Origin: Candidatus Binatia bacterium | GTDB taxonomy: Bacteria > Desulfobacterota > Binatia > UBA12015 | DNA length: 35,320 bases | Assembly (NCBI GenBank): GCA_019749875.1 | Contig: JAIEPK010000155.1 | Coordinates: 1-35,320 of the forward strand | Direction: 5' to 3' | Shown: positions 8,162 to 15,551 of the stretch, in pieces | Numbering within the stretch: position 1 is the stretch's first letter | Layout: the number at the start of each line of letters is the position of its first letter | Translations under genes and position numbers: made by a program | The notes under the pieces: model-generated | The model's input: the letters and a program-made list of their open reading frames with translations, nothing else | Databases searched by the model: none | Told to the model about the DNA's origin: nothing

Positions 8162-8788
8162 CTACTTCTTAGGCATTCCCGGTACCCCCGGAACCAGATT
8201 CCCTTGGGTCGCGGCCGTTACGAGATGGCCGTTCGCGTCTAGCCTCACCCAGCCCATGGTGACCATGTTGTTGACTAGGATCGAGAACTCCTCATCACTG
8301 AACGTGAAGCGGCTCTTCAGAAGATTCTTTATGTCGACCGGCGAGTACTTGCCTGAGGACTCTGTGACCATCGCTATTAGGGACGACCCAACGTCCTGCA
8401 TTCGTACGGCGGTTTGCATCTGCGTGGCCATGCCAGGTATTCCGCCGTCCATTGTCGAGGCATACATGCCGTCTGTTCGCACGGCGATTGCACGTTTGGA
8501 CAGCAGAGAAAGCACCGTTCTCTTTAACGCCTGCGTTGAGATCTCCTTCGTTGGTAGAACATCAGCGAAGTCTGGTGCGGCCAACTGGAACTTCTGTTGA
8601 ATTTGCTGCAATGCGATTCCGGTTGTGCCTGCATCCACGACGATCGAAAAGACCGTCACTTCCTGCCACTCCTTGATCGCTGACGATCGCAGGTCTGCTC
8701 GGATTGAGTTCGCACTGATCGCTAGTGACACTACCGCCGCGGCGGTCGACACAATGCCAGCGAGTTTGGCAACGCGTTCGAAGTCCAT
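8162..8788 (-). CDS. Hypothetical membrane-anchored protein with winged-helix-like regions
   Basis: 208 aa, family not recognised. The start ATG 8786-8788 has a strong GGAGAGGA ribosome site. Residues 10-27 (LAGIVSTAAAVVSLAISA) form one N-terminal membrane helix. The rest is cytoplasmic or periplasmic. Two segments have the helix-helix-strand pattern of winged helices: about 40-110, ending LSLLSKRAIAVRTDGMY, and about 140-195, ending VNNMVTMGWVRLDANGHLV. The tail is Pro/Gly-rich (GVPGMPKK). Base use is much less GC-rich than in neighbours, which suggests transfer. It begins about 50 bases after an attC-like site and shares orientation with the nuclease upstream, so it reads as a gene cassette. 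A role as partner, sensor or effector beside the nuclease is possible but not shown. Confidence 0.75.
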   Translation of the reverse strand: MDFERVAKLAGIVSTAAAVVSLAISANSIRADLRSSAIKEWQEVTVFSIVVDAGTTGIALQQIQQKFQLAAPDFADVLPTKEISTQALKRTVLSLLSKRAIAVRTDGMYASTMDGGIPGMATQMQTAVRMQDVGSSLIAMVTESSGKYSPVDIKNLLKSRFTFSDEEFSILVNNMVTMGWVRLDANGHLVTAATQGNLVPGVPGMPKK

Positions 8789-8838
8789 CTCGGATCCTCT
8801 CCAAAATTGCGTGAATCAGAGCGTTTAGGCTGTCAGCG

Positions 8839-8897
8839 GGCTAACGCCTTGCCGATGGGCGGCGGCCGAGGGCCGTCCGCTGAACGGCTTGTTATGC
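8839..8897 (-). mobile_element. Integron attC recombination site (59-base element)
   Basis: Exactly 59 bp between the simple sites. On the minus strand the left box is GCATAAC (8891-8897), then AAGCCGTTCAGCGGA, close to the common attC left consensus TAACAAKTCGYTCMAGCSGA with one base missing. The right end reads AGGCGTTAGCC (core box 8839-8845), which fits RRCGTTAGSC. The middle folds: GCGG and CGGCC pair with CCGC and GGCCG around a GAG loop, leaving one unpaired base, as attC hairpins do. It follows the 3' end of the nuclease gene and precedes the next gene start, exactly where a cassette attC should sit. No integrase gene is visible, so this would be a cassette cluster lacking integrase or the edge of a larger array. 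Confidence 0.8.
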
Positions 8898-8927
8898 GAT
8901 CCACCTTGCCTTGTCCGCGTGCGCCGG

Positions 8928-9863
8928 TCACGTCGTGACACGCCGCAATTCAAGCAGGATCTTGCCATGGCGGACGATTGCGTCGACCTTTGCGCGCATG
9001 GCGTCCGCGAAGGTGGTCATCCCTGACAACACAAGCGCGAGGTCTTCTCCCGTCATCAGGATGATACGGGGTGCATCACCCGAATACTTAGCGACGGCAT
9101 TCTGATCGAAGCCGGTCGCCGAGATGAAGAGCCCTCGAGTACTTTGGGCCTTTCCCCTAATTTTCCCGTCAAAGACCGAAAGGTCCTCCTGCACCGATGG
9201 GGCTTTTGTCCACTTCGCTTCGACAAGGTAATCAAACTTCTCATAGCGAAAGTGACCGTCGATCTGTTCACCCGGATGCCGGTAAGGGGGCGAGAACTCG
9301 AACTCACATAGTTGCAGGAGGTCGAAGAACAGCGCTTCAAGCTTGTATCCACGGGCCTGGGGCGTGACGTCCGCCGGAGAGGAGAGCTCTAAAAAGGACT
9401 CATTCAGCTCCTCAAGCCGGCGCTGCTGAGCCTGGCGTTCCGCCTGACTCTCCTTATACGTTTCGCGAGCGGCCTGTCGTTCCCGCCGCTTGAGTTCAGC
9501 ATCGATCGGGTCGTCGCCGACGAGCTGGCGAAACTCATCGAGCATCTGCTTGGCCTTCGCCACATCCAGGTTATCTCGGTCCACCGGCCCCCTGAGGCGG
9601 TAGAAACCGGAGACGAGGGCCTCAATCGTGTCTAGTTCTCCGGCCTCTTCCAGATCACCGAGAATATTCCGCATTAACTCGTATTTGTTGAATGACTCTC
9701 GGGGGTATCGGTCTCGCAGTGATCGAGAAACGCCACAGGAATCAAGAAAGCCGTGGAACCCGTTCCAGAACCAGAAACAAGCGCCAGCGAGACTGACCAT
9801 AGCCTCCTTTGCCTCATAGCTGGGTCGCTTTGTCATCAACCTAAGGCCTTCCGATGCAGCCAT
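8928..9863 (-). CDS. Restriction endonuclease-like protein (Mrr-type PD-(D/E)XK fold)
   Basis: 311 aa. The N-terminal half is helical, with a charged coiled-coil stretch near 120-160 (ELKRRERQAARETYKES). The C-terminal half is a nuclease core: GYKLEALFFDLLQLC, then HPGEQIDGHF (active-site Asp), then DYLVEAKW (the E-x-K pair), then GKAQSTRGLFISATGF and a final IILMTGEDLALVL segment. This is the layout of Mrr-like restriction endonucleases, which cut DNA, often modified DNA. No methylase lies beside it. The start is ATG 9861-9863; an in-frame ATG nine codons later (MTKRPS) is also possible. The gene is less GC-rich than the chromosome and is followed 31 bases later by an attC, so it looks like an integron cassette. 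Anti-phage or anti-plasmid defence is a reasonable inference. Confidence 0.82.
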   Translation of the reverse strand: MAASEGLRLMTKRPSYEAKEAMVSLAGACFWFWNGFHGFLDSCGVSRSLRDRYPRESFNKYELMRNILGDLEEAGELDTIEALVSGFYRLRGPVDRDNLDVAKAKQMLDEFRQLVGDDPIDAELKRRERQAARETYKESQAERQAQQRRLEELNESFLELSSPADVTPQARGYKLEALFFDLLQLCEFEFSPPYRHPGEQIDGHFRYEKFDYLVEAKWTKAPSVQEDLSVFDGKIRGKAQSTRGLFISATGFDQNAVAKYSGDAPRIILMTGEDLALVLSGMTTFADAMRAKVDAIVRHGKILLELRRVTT

Positions 9864-10017
9864 GTCGCGTAACCCAAGTTGGACAGGTGTGCTTGTACGA
9901 TCACAAGCCGACGGTGCCTGACGGAGGATTGCGCGCGGTCAAGCTAAGCGCCGCGTTCGGGTTTTGCAACACGCTACGATGCGTTAACGCGTCGAGCTCG
10001 CGCACGAATGTTGGAGC

Positions 10018-10035
10018 TGTCCGCTGGAGCGGACA
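10018..10035. promoter_or_regulatory. 18-bp perfect palindrome
   Basis: TGTCCGCT (10018-10025) and AGCGGACA (10028-10035) are perfect inverted repeats around GG. It lies about 155 bases upstream of the nuclease gene on the minus strand and near the edge of the low-GC segment. It could be an operator or a structural hairpin; there is no T-run to suggest a terminator. Confidence 0.4.
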
Positions 10036-10147
10036 CTGAGAGCGCAGGCGCGTCTACCGTTGTCGCAACGCGCAGCCTTCGGCGCCAAGTGCGCGCTCCC
10101 CGCCTCCCCAGATCGACGATCTCCACCTCGACCGCGCGGGCCAGCTT

Positions 10148-10330
10148 CTACTTCGTCGGCCAAAGGGCCTGCGGCTCGCTCGCGCACACCCCGCTGCCGC
10201 ACGCGCCGGGGTCGGTCGGCTCGCACGCCGGCCCGGCGTGCGAGCCGCCGCGGCACTTCCACTCGCCGAACGACGCGTCGCACGGCGGATCGACGGCCAC
10301 GTGCGCGAAGTCCAGGATTTGATCGTGGCT
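10148..10330 (-). pseudogene. Remnant of a Cys-rich protein gene, C-terminal end
   Basis: On the minus strand a frame ending at TAG 10148-10150 reads QILDFAHVAVDPPCDASF, then GEWKCRGGSHAGPACEP, TDPGACGSGVCASEP and QALWPTK. Nearly every codon over about 55 codons ends in G or C, and the spaced Cys residues look like a real small extracellular domain. There is no usable start codon: upstream the frame turns into Arg/Gly-rich noise. I read it as the surviving 3' end of a lost gene. The family is not recognised. A functional small protein with an unusual start is less likely. Confidence 0.4.
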
Positions 10331-10624
10331 CTGCCGCCGACCGCCCCGCCGCTGCGCGCTCGGCCACCGCCCGGGACCGCGCCGGCGTCGCTCGACGAGG
10401 CATGAGCCACCCGTCGCCCTGCCCCCACCGACGCTGGCCGCCGGACAGTCGCGTCCGCCCGGATTTCCCTTAACAGAGCACCGTCCGCTACGTACGTTGC
10501 GAGGCGGTCCGGGCCGCCGTGTCGGGGAGTCGCGATGTCCGATGACCGTGCTGGCGTCGAATCAGGCTTTCGGAGTTTCCTGTCCGTACGAGGATCGCTG
10601 CCGTGCCGTCGATCGAGGGGTTCC

Positions 10625-12706
10625 ATGGCCAGATTTCTCGCCGTCGCACTCCTCTTGCTCGCTCCTGCGCTCTGGCAACGCCCAGCAGCAGCGAGTTCTG
10701 ACGACTCGTGCGACCCGACCTGGATGCTGACGCACCGCGAGCGCACCGGCTGCGACGACATGCCGATCCTGCAGCCGGGAAACGACACGCGCACCACCCT
10801 GCTGCTGCTGACCCTCGACCGCCGCGGCAAGCCGATCACGCCGCCGCCCGCCAACGGCACGCCCGATCCCTTCGCCGAGTGGCCGACCTTCGCCGAACGC
10901 TTCACCTCGCAGCCCGCGGACACCGAACGCACCAACGACGAGTACGCGTACGGCGAGGGCTCGCGTTGCCTCACCAACAAGCCGGGCGCCGCGGCCTTCA
11001 CCGAGCAAGTGAAGGCCGCGACCGAGATCCCGGAGTCCGAGCGCACGACTTTGATCGCCGCACGCGACGGACTCGCACCGGACTGCACCGCCGCCGCTCC
11101 CACCGGCGGCGCCGCGATCGCGAAGGCGCTCGAGCCGGTGCAGTCGCCGCTCGGCAAGAGCTTCGCCGCCTACCTCATGGGTGCGCAGGCCTTCTACGAC
11201 GGCGACTACGACGCGGCGAAGAAGCACTTCTCGGGTCTCACTGGCGTCAAGCAGCCGTGGCTCGCGGAGACCGCGCGCTACATGCTGGCACGCGTCGAGG
11301 TGAACCGCGCGCAGATCGACGCCTTCGACGAGTACGGTAACCGCAAAGGCGATCCGGCCGACCCGAAGGTCATCGACGCGGCGGAAGCCGGATTCAAGGA
11401 GTACCTGAGCGCCTATCCGCAAGGCGCCTACGCCGCCTCGGCGCGAGGACTGCTGCGCCGGGTCTACTGGCTCGGCGGGCGGACGAAGCCGCTCGCCGAC
11501 GCCTACGTGGCGAGCCTCACCGCCGACACGCCGGATCCGGGCGGGATGGACGACATCGCCCTGCTCGACGAGATCGACAACAAGCTGCTGATGCCGTCGG
11601 ACGTCGCCGCGGCGAGCGATCCGATCCTGCTCGCGGTCGATGACCTCACCCGCATGCGCGACGGCAGCACCTTCCGTCGCGCGGACATCGAGGCGCAGCG
11701 TCCGAGCTTCGCGTCGAACACGCCGCTCTTCGAGTATCTGCTGGCCGCGCACGACCTCTACGTCGGGAACAAGCCCGACGCCGTGCTCGCCGCGATCCCT
11801 GCCGTCGCGCCGAAGGCACCGCTCAGCCATGTCGAGTTCAGCCGGCAGATGCTGCGCGGCATGGCGCTGGAGGCGCAGAAGGACCCCGGCGCGAGAGAGC
11901 ACTGGATGGCTCTGCTTCCGGCCGCCGTGCAGCCGCTGCAGCGTCCCGCGGTCGAGCTCGCGCTCGCCCTGCACGACGAGCAGGCCGGCAAGCTCGACGC
12001 GGTGTTCGCCGCGGACTCGCCGATCAGCAACGCGAGCATGCGCGAGATCCTGCTGCGGAAGATCGCCGATGCGGACCTGCTGCGGCGTCAAGCGAAGGAC
12101 ACCACGCTGCCGCAGCACGAGCGCGACGTGGCACTCTACGTCCTGCTCTACAAGGAGGTGACGCGCGGGAAGTACGCCGACTTCGTGAAGGACGTCGAGC
12201 TGGTCCGCGCCGATGCGCCGGCCGAGAGCTTCTACGGCGATCTCGGCACCACCGAGACGCCACCACTCGGCGTCTTCACGCAGACGACGACGCTCGGCGA
12301 CTACGGCTGCGGTCCGCTGAAGGAGACGGCGGCACAGCTCGCGAAGAATCCAACCGCGCCGAAAGCCCAGCTCTGCCTCGCCGACTTCATGCGCGCGAAC
12401 GGCTTCGACAACAACATGCTCGACTGGCAGCCGAAGGAGCCGCAGCTCGGCAGCACGCCGTCGCGGTTCAAGGGCGAGCCGTACGCGCGCTTCGAGGTCT
12501 ACAAGGCGCTGATCGCCAACCCGAAGACGCCGCCGGACGACAGGGCCTACGCCCTCTATCGCGCGGTGAACTGCTACGCGCCGGCGCAGAGCAACTCCTG
12601 CGGCGGCGAAGACGTCCCACAGAAGCAGCGCAAGGCCTGGTTCCAGGAGCTGAAGAAGCGCTACCCGAAGTCGACGTGGGCGAAGGAGCTGCAGCTCTAC
12701 TGGTGA
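10625..12706 (+). CDS. Secreted TPR-like protein paired with DUF3142
   Basis: 693 aa from ATG 10625. An in-frame ATG at 10535 would put 30 extra residues before a clear signal peptide (MARFLAVALLLLAPALWQ, cleavage near AAA-SS), so 10625 is preferred. The mature protein is mainly helical. About residues 150-280 show tetratricopeptide-like hairpins (FAAYLMGAQAFYDGDYDAAKKHF, FKEYLSAYPQGAYAASARGLL) similar to outer-membrane assembly or cell-envelope scaffold proteins. A second helical part holds YLLAAHDLYVGNKPDAVLAA. The C-terminal part has ELKKRYPKSTWAKELQLYW, which again looks TPR-like. Its stop is 4 bases before the next start, so it is coupled to the DUF3142 gene. Function unknown; a periplasmic protein-interaction scaffold is the best guess. 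Confidence 0.8.
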   Translation: MARFLAVALLLLAPALWQRPAAASSDDSCDPTWMLTHRERTGCDDMPILQPGNDTRTTLLLLTLDRRGKPITPPPANGTPDPFAEWPTFAERFTSQPADTERTNDEYAYGEGSRCLTNKPGAAAFTEQVKAATEIPESERTTLIAARDGLAPDCTAAAPTGGAAIAKALEPVQSPLGKSFAAYLMGAQAFYDGDYDAAKKHFSGLTGVKQPWLAETARYMLARVEVNRAQIDAFDEYGNRKGDPADPKVIDAAEAGFKEYLSAYPQGAYAASARGLLRRVYWLGGRTKPLADAYVASLTADTPDPGGMDDIALLDEIDNKLLMPSDVAAASDPILLAVDDLTRMRDGSTFRRADIEAQRPSFASNTPLFEYLLAAHDLYVGNKPDAVLAAIPAVAPKAPLSHVEFSRQMLRGMALEAQKDPGAREHWMALLPAAVQPLQRPAVELALALHDEQAGKLDAVFAADSPISNASMREILLRKIADADLLRRQAKDTTLPQHERDVALYVLLYKEVTRGKYADFVKDVELVRADAPAESFYGDLGTTETPPLGVFTQTTTLGDYGCGPLKETAAQLAKNPTAPKAQLCLADFMRANGFDNNMLDWQPKEPQLGSTPSRFKGEPYARFEVYKALIANPKTPPDDRAYALYRAVNCYAPAQSNSCGGEDVPQKQRKAWFQELKKRYPKSTWAKELQLYW

Positions 12707-12710
12707 GCCC

Positions 12711-13409
12711 ATGCGCGCCCTCTTCGCAGCAATTCTTCTGGCGCTGCTGGTCCCGCCGGCCGCCGCGGCGCCGACCGATGCGGCCCGCTACGACGCCTTC
12801 TTCCTCTGGGCGGGCGTCAAGCCGCAGCCCGTGCTGGCACACGCGCGCCGCCTCTACCTGCTGCAGGGGCAGGTCGAAGACGGCGACCCGGTGCGGCTGG
12901 TGGCGCAGCGTCCCGCGGTGCCGAAGATCCCGGACGCCGACGTCTGGATGGTGGTGCGCGTGGAGACGCTCGACTGGCCGGACCCGGTCTACAAGCAGGT
13001 GCTCGCGGCGCTCGCGCGCTGGCGCGCCGCGGGGAGCAACGTCGTCGGACTGCAGATCGACTTCGACGCCGGCACGCGACACCTCGAGCGCTACGCGTCC
13101 TTCCTCGCCGACCTGCGGAAGCGCCTGCCGCGCGAGTATCGTCTGTCGATCACCGGCCTGCTCGACTGGAGCAGCAACGGCGATCCCGCCGGGCTCGCGG
13201 CGCTGGGCGGCGTGGTCGACGAGGTCGTGCTGCAGATCTACCAGGGCCGTCGTGTGATCCCCGGCTACGCCGGCTATCTCGCGGCGCTCGACCGGCTGCG
13301 GGTTCCGTTTCGCATCGGGCTCCTGCAGGGCGGCGAGTGGGAGGCGCCGGATCGGCTCGCCGCCAATCCGTGGTTCCGCGGCTACGTGGTCTTCCTGGTC
13401 AACGAGTAG
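12711..13409 (+). CDS. DUF3142 domain protein
   Basis: 232 aa with a signal peptide (MRALFAAILLALLVPPAAA). The rest is a DUF3142 domain: LYLLQGQV, VWMVVRVETLDW, the core VVGLQIDFDAGTRHLERY, LSITGLLDWS, EVVLQIYQGR and a closing PFRIGLLQGGEWEAP/GYVVFLVNE. The pattern of Asp-containing strand ends (IDFD, RVETLDW) resembles a TIM-barrel glycoside-hydrolase-like fold, but no activity is established for the family. It overlaps no other gene and is tightly linked to the TPR-like protein upstream, so the two probably act together in the periplasm. Its last 35 codons have a degraded echo at 27593-27685. Confidence 0.85.
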   Translation: MRALFAAILLALLVPPAAAAPTDAARYDAFFLWAGVKPQPVLAHARRLYLLQGQVEDGDPVRLVAQRPAVPKIPDADVWMVVRVETLDWPDPVYKQVLAALARWRAAGSNVVGLQIDFDAGTRHLERYASFLADLRKRLPREYRLSITGLLDWSSNGDPAGLAALGGVVDEVVLQIYQGRRVIPGYAGYLAALDRLRVPFRIGLLQGGEWEAPDRLAANPWFRGYVVFLVNE

Positions 13410-13443
13410 TTCCGCGGCGAGCGCGTTCGCCGCCGGCGCATGG

Positions 13444-13602
13444 ATGATCCGCGTCGACGAGACTCTCGCGCGGGGTGACTTCATGTCGACCCTGCCCTTG
13501 TCCCCGCACACGCTCGACGCGATCGTGAGGCCGCAGCGATCGACCGCGCGGCGCAGGTCTCGACGGCCGACGCCCGAACGCGCGGCTGGCGCAGGGGACT
13601 AA
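13444..13602 (+). CDS. Possible small ORF ahead of DUF4160
   Basis: A 52-aa frame (ATG 13444 to TAA 13600-13602) ends three bases before the DUF4160 start. It reads MIRVDETLARGDFMSTLPLS and continues to an Arg-rich tail (TARRRSRRPTPERAAGAGD). The first half could be real and the second half looks like random high-GC sequence. No ribosome site is obvious. It may be a leader peptide, a decayed antitoxin, or nothing. Confidence 0.25.
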   Translation: MIRVDETLARGDFMSTLPLSPHTLDAIVRPQRSTARRRSRRPTPERAAGAGD

Positions 13603-13605
13603 CCG

Positions 13606-13842
13606 ATGCCGACGATCTGGCGGAACGGCCCGTATCGCTTCTTCTTCTACGCCAGCGACCGTCCCGAGCCGATGCACGTCCACGTGGAGGGCGGCGGGGG
13701 TTCTGCGAAGTTCTGGCTTCGACCGGTCCACCTTCGATCCAGTCGCGGCCTCGCGCGACATGAGCTATCTCGTCTCGAAGGCATCGTCGTCGCACGTCAC
13801 GAGCAGTTCGTGAGGGCATGGAATGAGTACTTCGAGGGCTGA
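13606..13842 (+). CDS. DUF4160 domain protein
   Basis: 78 aa, full family length. It carries the DUF4160 pattern: MPTIWRNGPYRFFFYASD, then R-P-E-P-M-H-V-H-V, AKFWLRPVHL, a helix ELSRLEGIVVARHEQFV and the closing W-N-E-Y-F. The paired His residues in PMHVHV are the family hallmark and may bind metal or act in catalysis. DUF4160 genes are usually found just before DUF2442 genes, as here, with a 20-base overlap. That arrangement resembles a toxin-antitoxin pair, but neither activity nor which partner is the toxin is established. Confidence 0.85.
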   Translation: MPTIWRNGPYRFFFYASDRPEPMHVHVEGGGGSAKFWLRPVHLRSSRGLARHELSRLEGIVVARHEQFVRAWNEYFEG

Positions 13843-14194
13843 GCAGCCGACGCCGTCGGCCGTGGCCGTGAAGGTCACGGGCGATGCGTTCTCGGTGGAG
13901 CTCGACGACGGTCGCACCGTCACGGTGCCGCTCGGATGGTATCCCCGCCTTGCCCACGCCAGCGCCCAAGAACGGCGGAACTGGCGGCTGATCGGGACTG
14001 GAGAGGGTATCCACTGGCCGGATCTCGATGAGGACGTCAGCGTCGAGGGCATTCTGCTCGGACGCCCGTCGGCGGAGAGCCAGGCATCGCTCGAACGCTG
14101 GCTCGCGACCAGAGAGCCACGGGCCGGCAAAGGAATCCGACCGGCGCGCGCAAGAGCCGCCAGGTCGGCTGGGCGACGTCGCATCCGCGGCTGA
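13823..14194 (+). CDS. DUF2442 domain protein
   Basis: 123 aa; the DUF2442 domain occupies about residues 10-90. Key segments: VKVTGDAFSVELDDGRTVTVPLGWYPRL, then ERRNWRLIGTGEGIHWPDLDEDVSVEGIL. The Trp-Pro-Asp-Leu-Asp-Glu-Asp motif is characteristic. The remaining tail is Arg/Ala-rich and probably disordered. The ATG at 13823 lies inside the end of the DUF4160 gene, so translation is coupled. Some relatives have a DNA-binding role in autoregulation, which would fit an antitoxin, but this is inference. Confidence 0.85.
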   Translation: MSTSRAEQPTPSAVAVKVTGDAFSVELDDGRTVTVPLGWYPRLAHASAQERRNWRLIGTGEGIHWPDLDEDVSVEGILLGRPSAESQASLERWLATREPRAGKGIRPARARAARSAGRRRIRG

Positions 14195-14261
14195 TCGTCG
14201 GCGTCACGGCGGCGCCAGGGCCCCCACGCCTCGGTTTCGAAAGGACCGATCGCGACTCCTC

Positions 14262-14313
14262 TTGTTCATACTTCGCGCTAAAGTCTTAATAGCCCGACCG
14301 GCTATTCAGACTT
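14262..14313 (+). promoter_or_regulatory. Promoter with overlapping operator-like palindrome upstream of the Fic gene
   Basis: AAGTCTTAATAGCC (14281-14294) and GGCTATTCAGACTT (14300-14313) are inverted repeats of 14 bases with a single mismatch, separated by CGACC. A weak promoter fits around it: TTGTTC (14262-14267), a 17-base spacer, and CTTAAT (14285-14290), which sits inside the left arm. A protein bound to the palindrome would block transcription. The fic start is 20 bases further on. The Fic protein has a C-terminal winged-helix-like segment, so self-repression is plausible. Confidence 0.65.
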
Positions 14314-14333
14314 CCTGAACGAGCGCGAGGCGA

Positions 14334-15497
14334 ATGAACCGAGGGAAAACAGGCCGTTACGAGGTCACGAACGTCGCGGGAGACCCGGTCCGCGCCTTCG
14401 TTCCGTCCCCGCTGCCACCCGTCCCTCCACTGGCGTACGACGCCGGGCTTCAGCTCACTCTCGAGTCGGCCGTCCTCGCCGTCGGACGCCTCGACGGGGT
14501 CTCGACCCTGCTGCCGGACACGTCGTTCTTCCTCTACTCCTACGTCCGCAAGGAGGCCGTGCTGTCGTCACAGATCGAGGGCACGCAGTCCTCGCTGTCC
14601 GACCTGCTGCTGTTCGAGCTGGCGGAGGCGCCCGGTGTGCCGCTCGACGACGTGGTGGAGGTGTCGAACTACGTCGCCGCGCTGGATCACGGCCTCGCCC
14701 GGCTGCGTGCGGGATTCCCGGTCTCGAACCGCCTGATCCGCGAGATCCACGGCGAGCTGCTCGCGCGGGGCCGCGGCAGCGGCAAGGACCCGGGCGAGTT
14801 CCGTCGCTCGCAGAATTGGATCGGCGGCAGCCGGCCGGCGACCGCAGCCTTCGTCCCGCCGCCGCACACCGCCGTGCCGGATTGCATGAGCGCGCTCGAG
14901 AGCTTCCTCCACGCGCGCGACGACGGGCTGCCGATGCTCGTCCGTGCCGGCCTCGCGCACGTGCAGTTCGAGACCATCCATCCGTTTCTCGACGGCAACG
15001 GGCGCGTCGGCCGTCTCCTCATCACGCTGCTTCTCTGTCAGGCGGGAATCCTGCACGAGCCGCTGCTGTACCTGAGCCTCTACCTGAAGCAGCGTCGCGC
15101 GGACTACTACGCCCTGCTCGACCGCGTCCGCCGAGACGGCGACTGGGAGGCGTGGCTCGCCTTCTTCCTCGACGGCGTCCGGGTCACGGCAGAAGGTGCC
15201 GTGGACACCGCCCAGCGCGTCGCCGCAATGTTCCGCGACGACCGCGCGATGATCGAGCCGACGGGACGTCGCGCCGGCTCCGCGCTGCGGGTACACGAGG
15301 CGCTGAAGGCACGTCCGATCCTCTCGCTGCCGGCGATCCGCGATCGGACCGGACTCTCGTTTCCCGCTGCGTCCTCGGCCATCGACCTCCTCGCCGACAT
15401 CGGGATCGTGCGCGAGCTGACGGGCAAGCGGCGCAACCGGCTGTTCGTCTACGACCGCTACCTCGCGATCCTGAACGAAGGAGCCGAACCGCCGTGA
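14334..15497 (+). CDS. Fic family protein (self-inhibited class II, with C-terminal winged helix)
   Basis: 387 aa. Fic enzymes transfer AMP or a related group from a nucleotide to Ser/Thr/Tyr hydroxyls of target proteins. The catalytic loop is H216-P-F-L-D-G-N-G-R-V-G-R, a perfect match to HPFx(D/E)GNGRxxR. The inhibitory helix motif (S/T)xxxE(G/N) is present before the Fic core as S78-S-Q-I-E82-G83, which makes this a class II enzyme whose own Glu blocks ATP. The N-terminal part (about 1-60) packs against the core. Residues 310-375 (LSLPAIRDRTGLSFPAASSAI, RLFVYDRYL) look like a winged helix that could bind DNA or targets. Start ATG 14334 has GCGAGG upstream. The gene faces the PIN/Phd pair and has its own palindrome. 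Confidence 0.92.
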   Translation: MNRGKTGRYEVTNVAGDPVRAFVPSPLPPVPPLAYDAGLQLTLESAVLAVGRLDGVSTLLPDTSFFLYSYVRKEAVLSSQIEGTQSSLSDLLLFELAEAPGVPLDDVVEVSNYVAALDHGLARLRAGFPVSNRLIREIHGELLARGRGSGKDPGEFRRSQNWIGGSRPATAAFVPPPHTAVPDCMSALESFLHARDDGLPMLVRAGLAHVQFETIHPFLDGNGRVGRLLITLLLCQAGILHEPLLYLSLYLKQRRADYYALLDRVRRDGDWEAWLAFFLDGVRVTAEGAVDTAQRVAAMFRDDRAMIEPTGRRAGSALRVHEALKARPILSLPAIRDRTGLSFPAASSAIDLLADIGIVRELTGKRRNRLFVYDRYLAILNEGAEPP

Positions 15498-15551
15498 GTC
15501 GGCGTCGATCCGCGCCAGGTCCCGACGAGGACGACGCCACCACGCCCCCCG

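Larger units (their letters stand above)
9864..10624. other. 760-bp region holding only a gene fragment and a palindrome
   Basis: No complete gene is supported. It holds an 18-bp palindrome (10018-10035), a short coding-like remnant on the minus strand (10148-10330), a GCGTTAACGC palindrome (9981-9990), and the upstream region of the secreted protein at 10625. A GTTACGC four bases before the nuclease ATG resembles an attC core box, but I could not pair it with a second box. GC rises sharply to the right of about 10000, which marks the probable edge of the acquired segment. Confidence 0.55.

Noticed and set aside
9864-9990. A second attC or attI immediately upstream of the nuclease gene
   Set aside because: GTTACGC lies four bases from the ATG and GCGTTAACGC is nearby, but no partner box with a folded middle could be found. 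The inner sequence shows only a small CTTGT/ACAAG hairpin.
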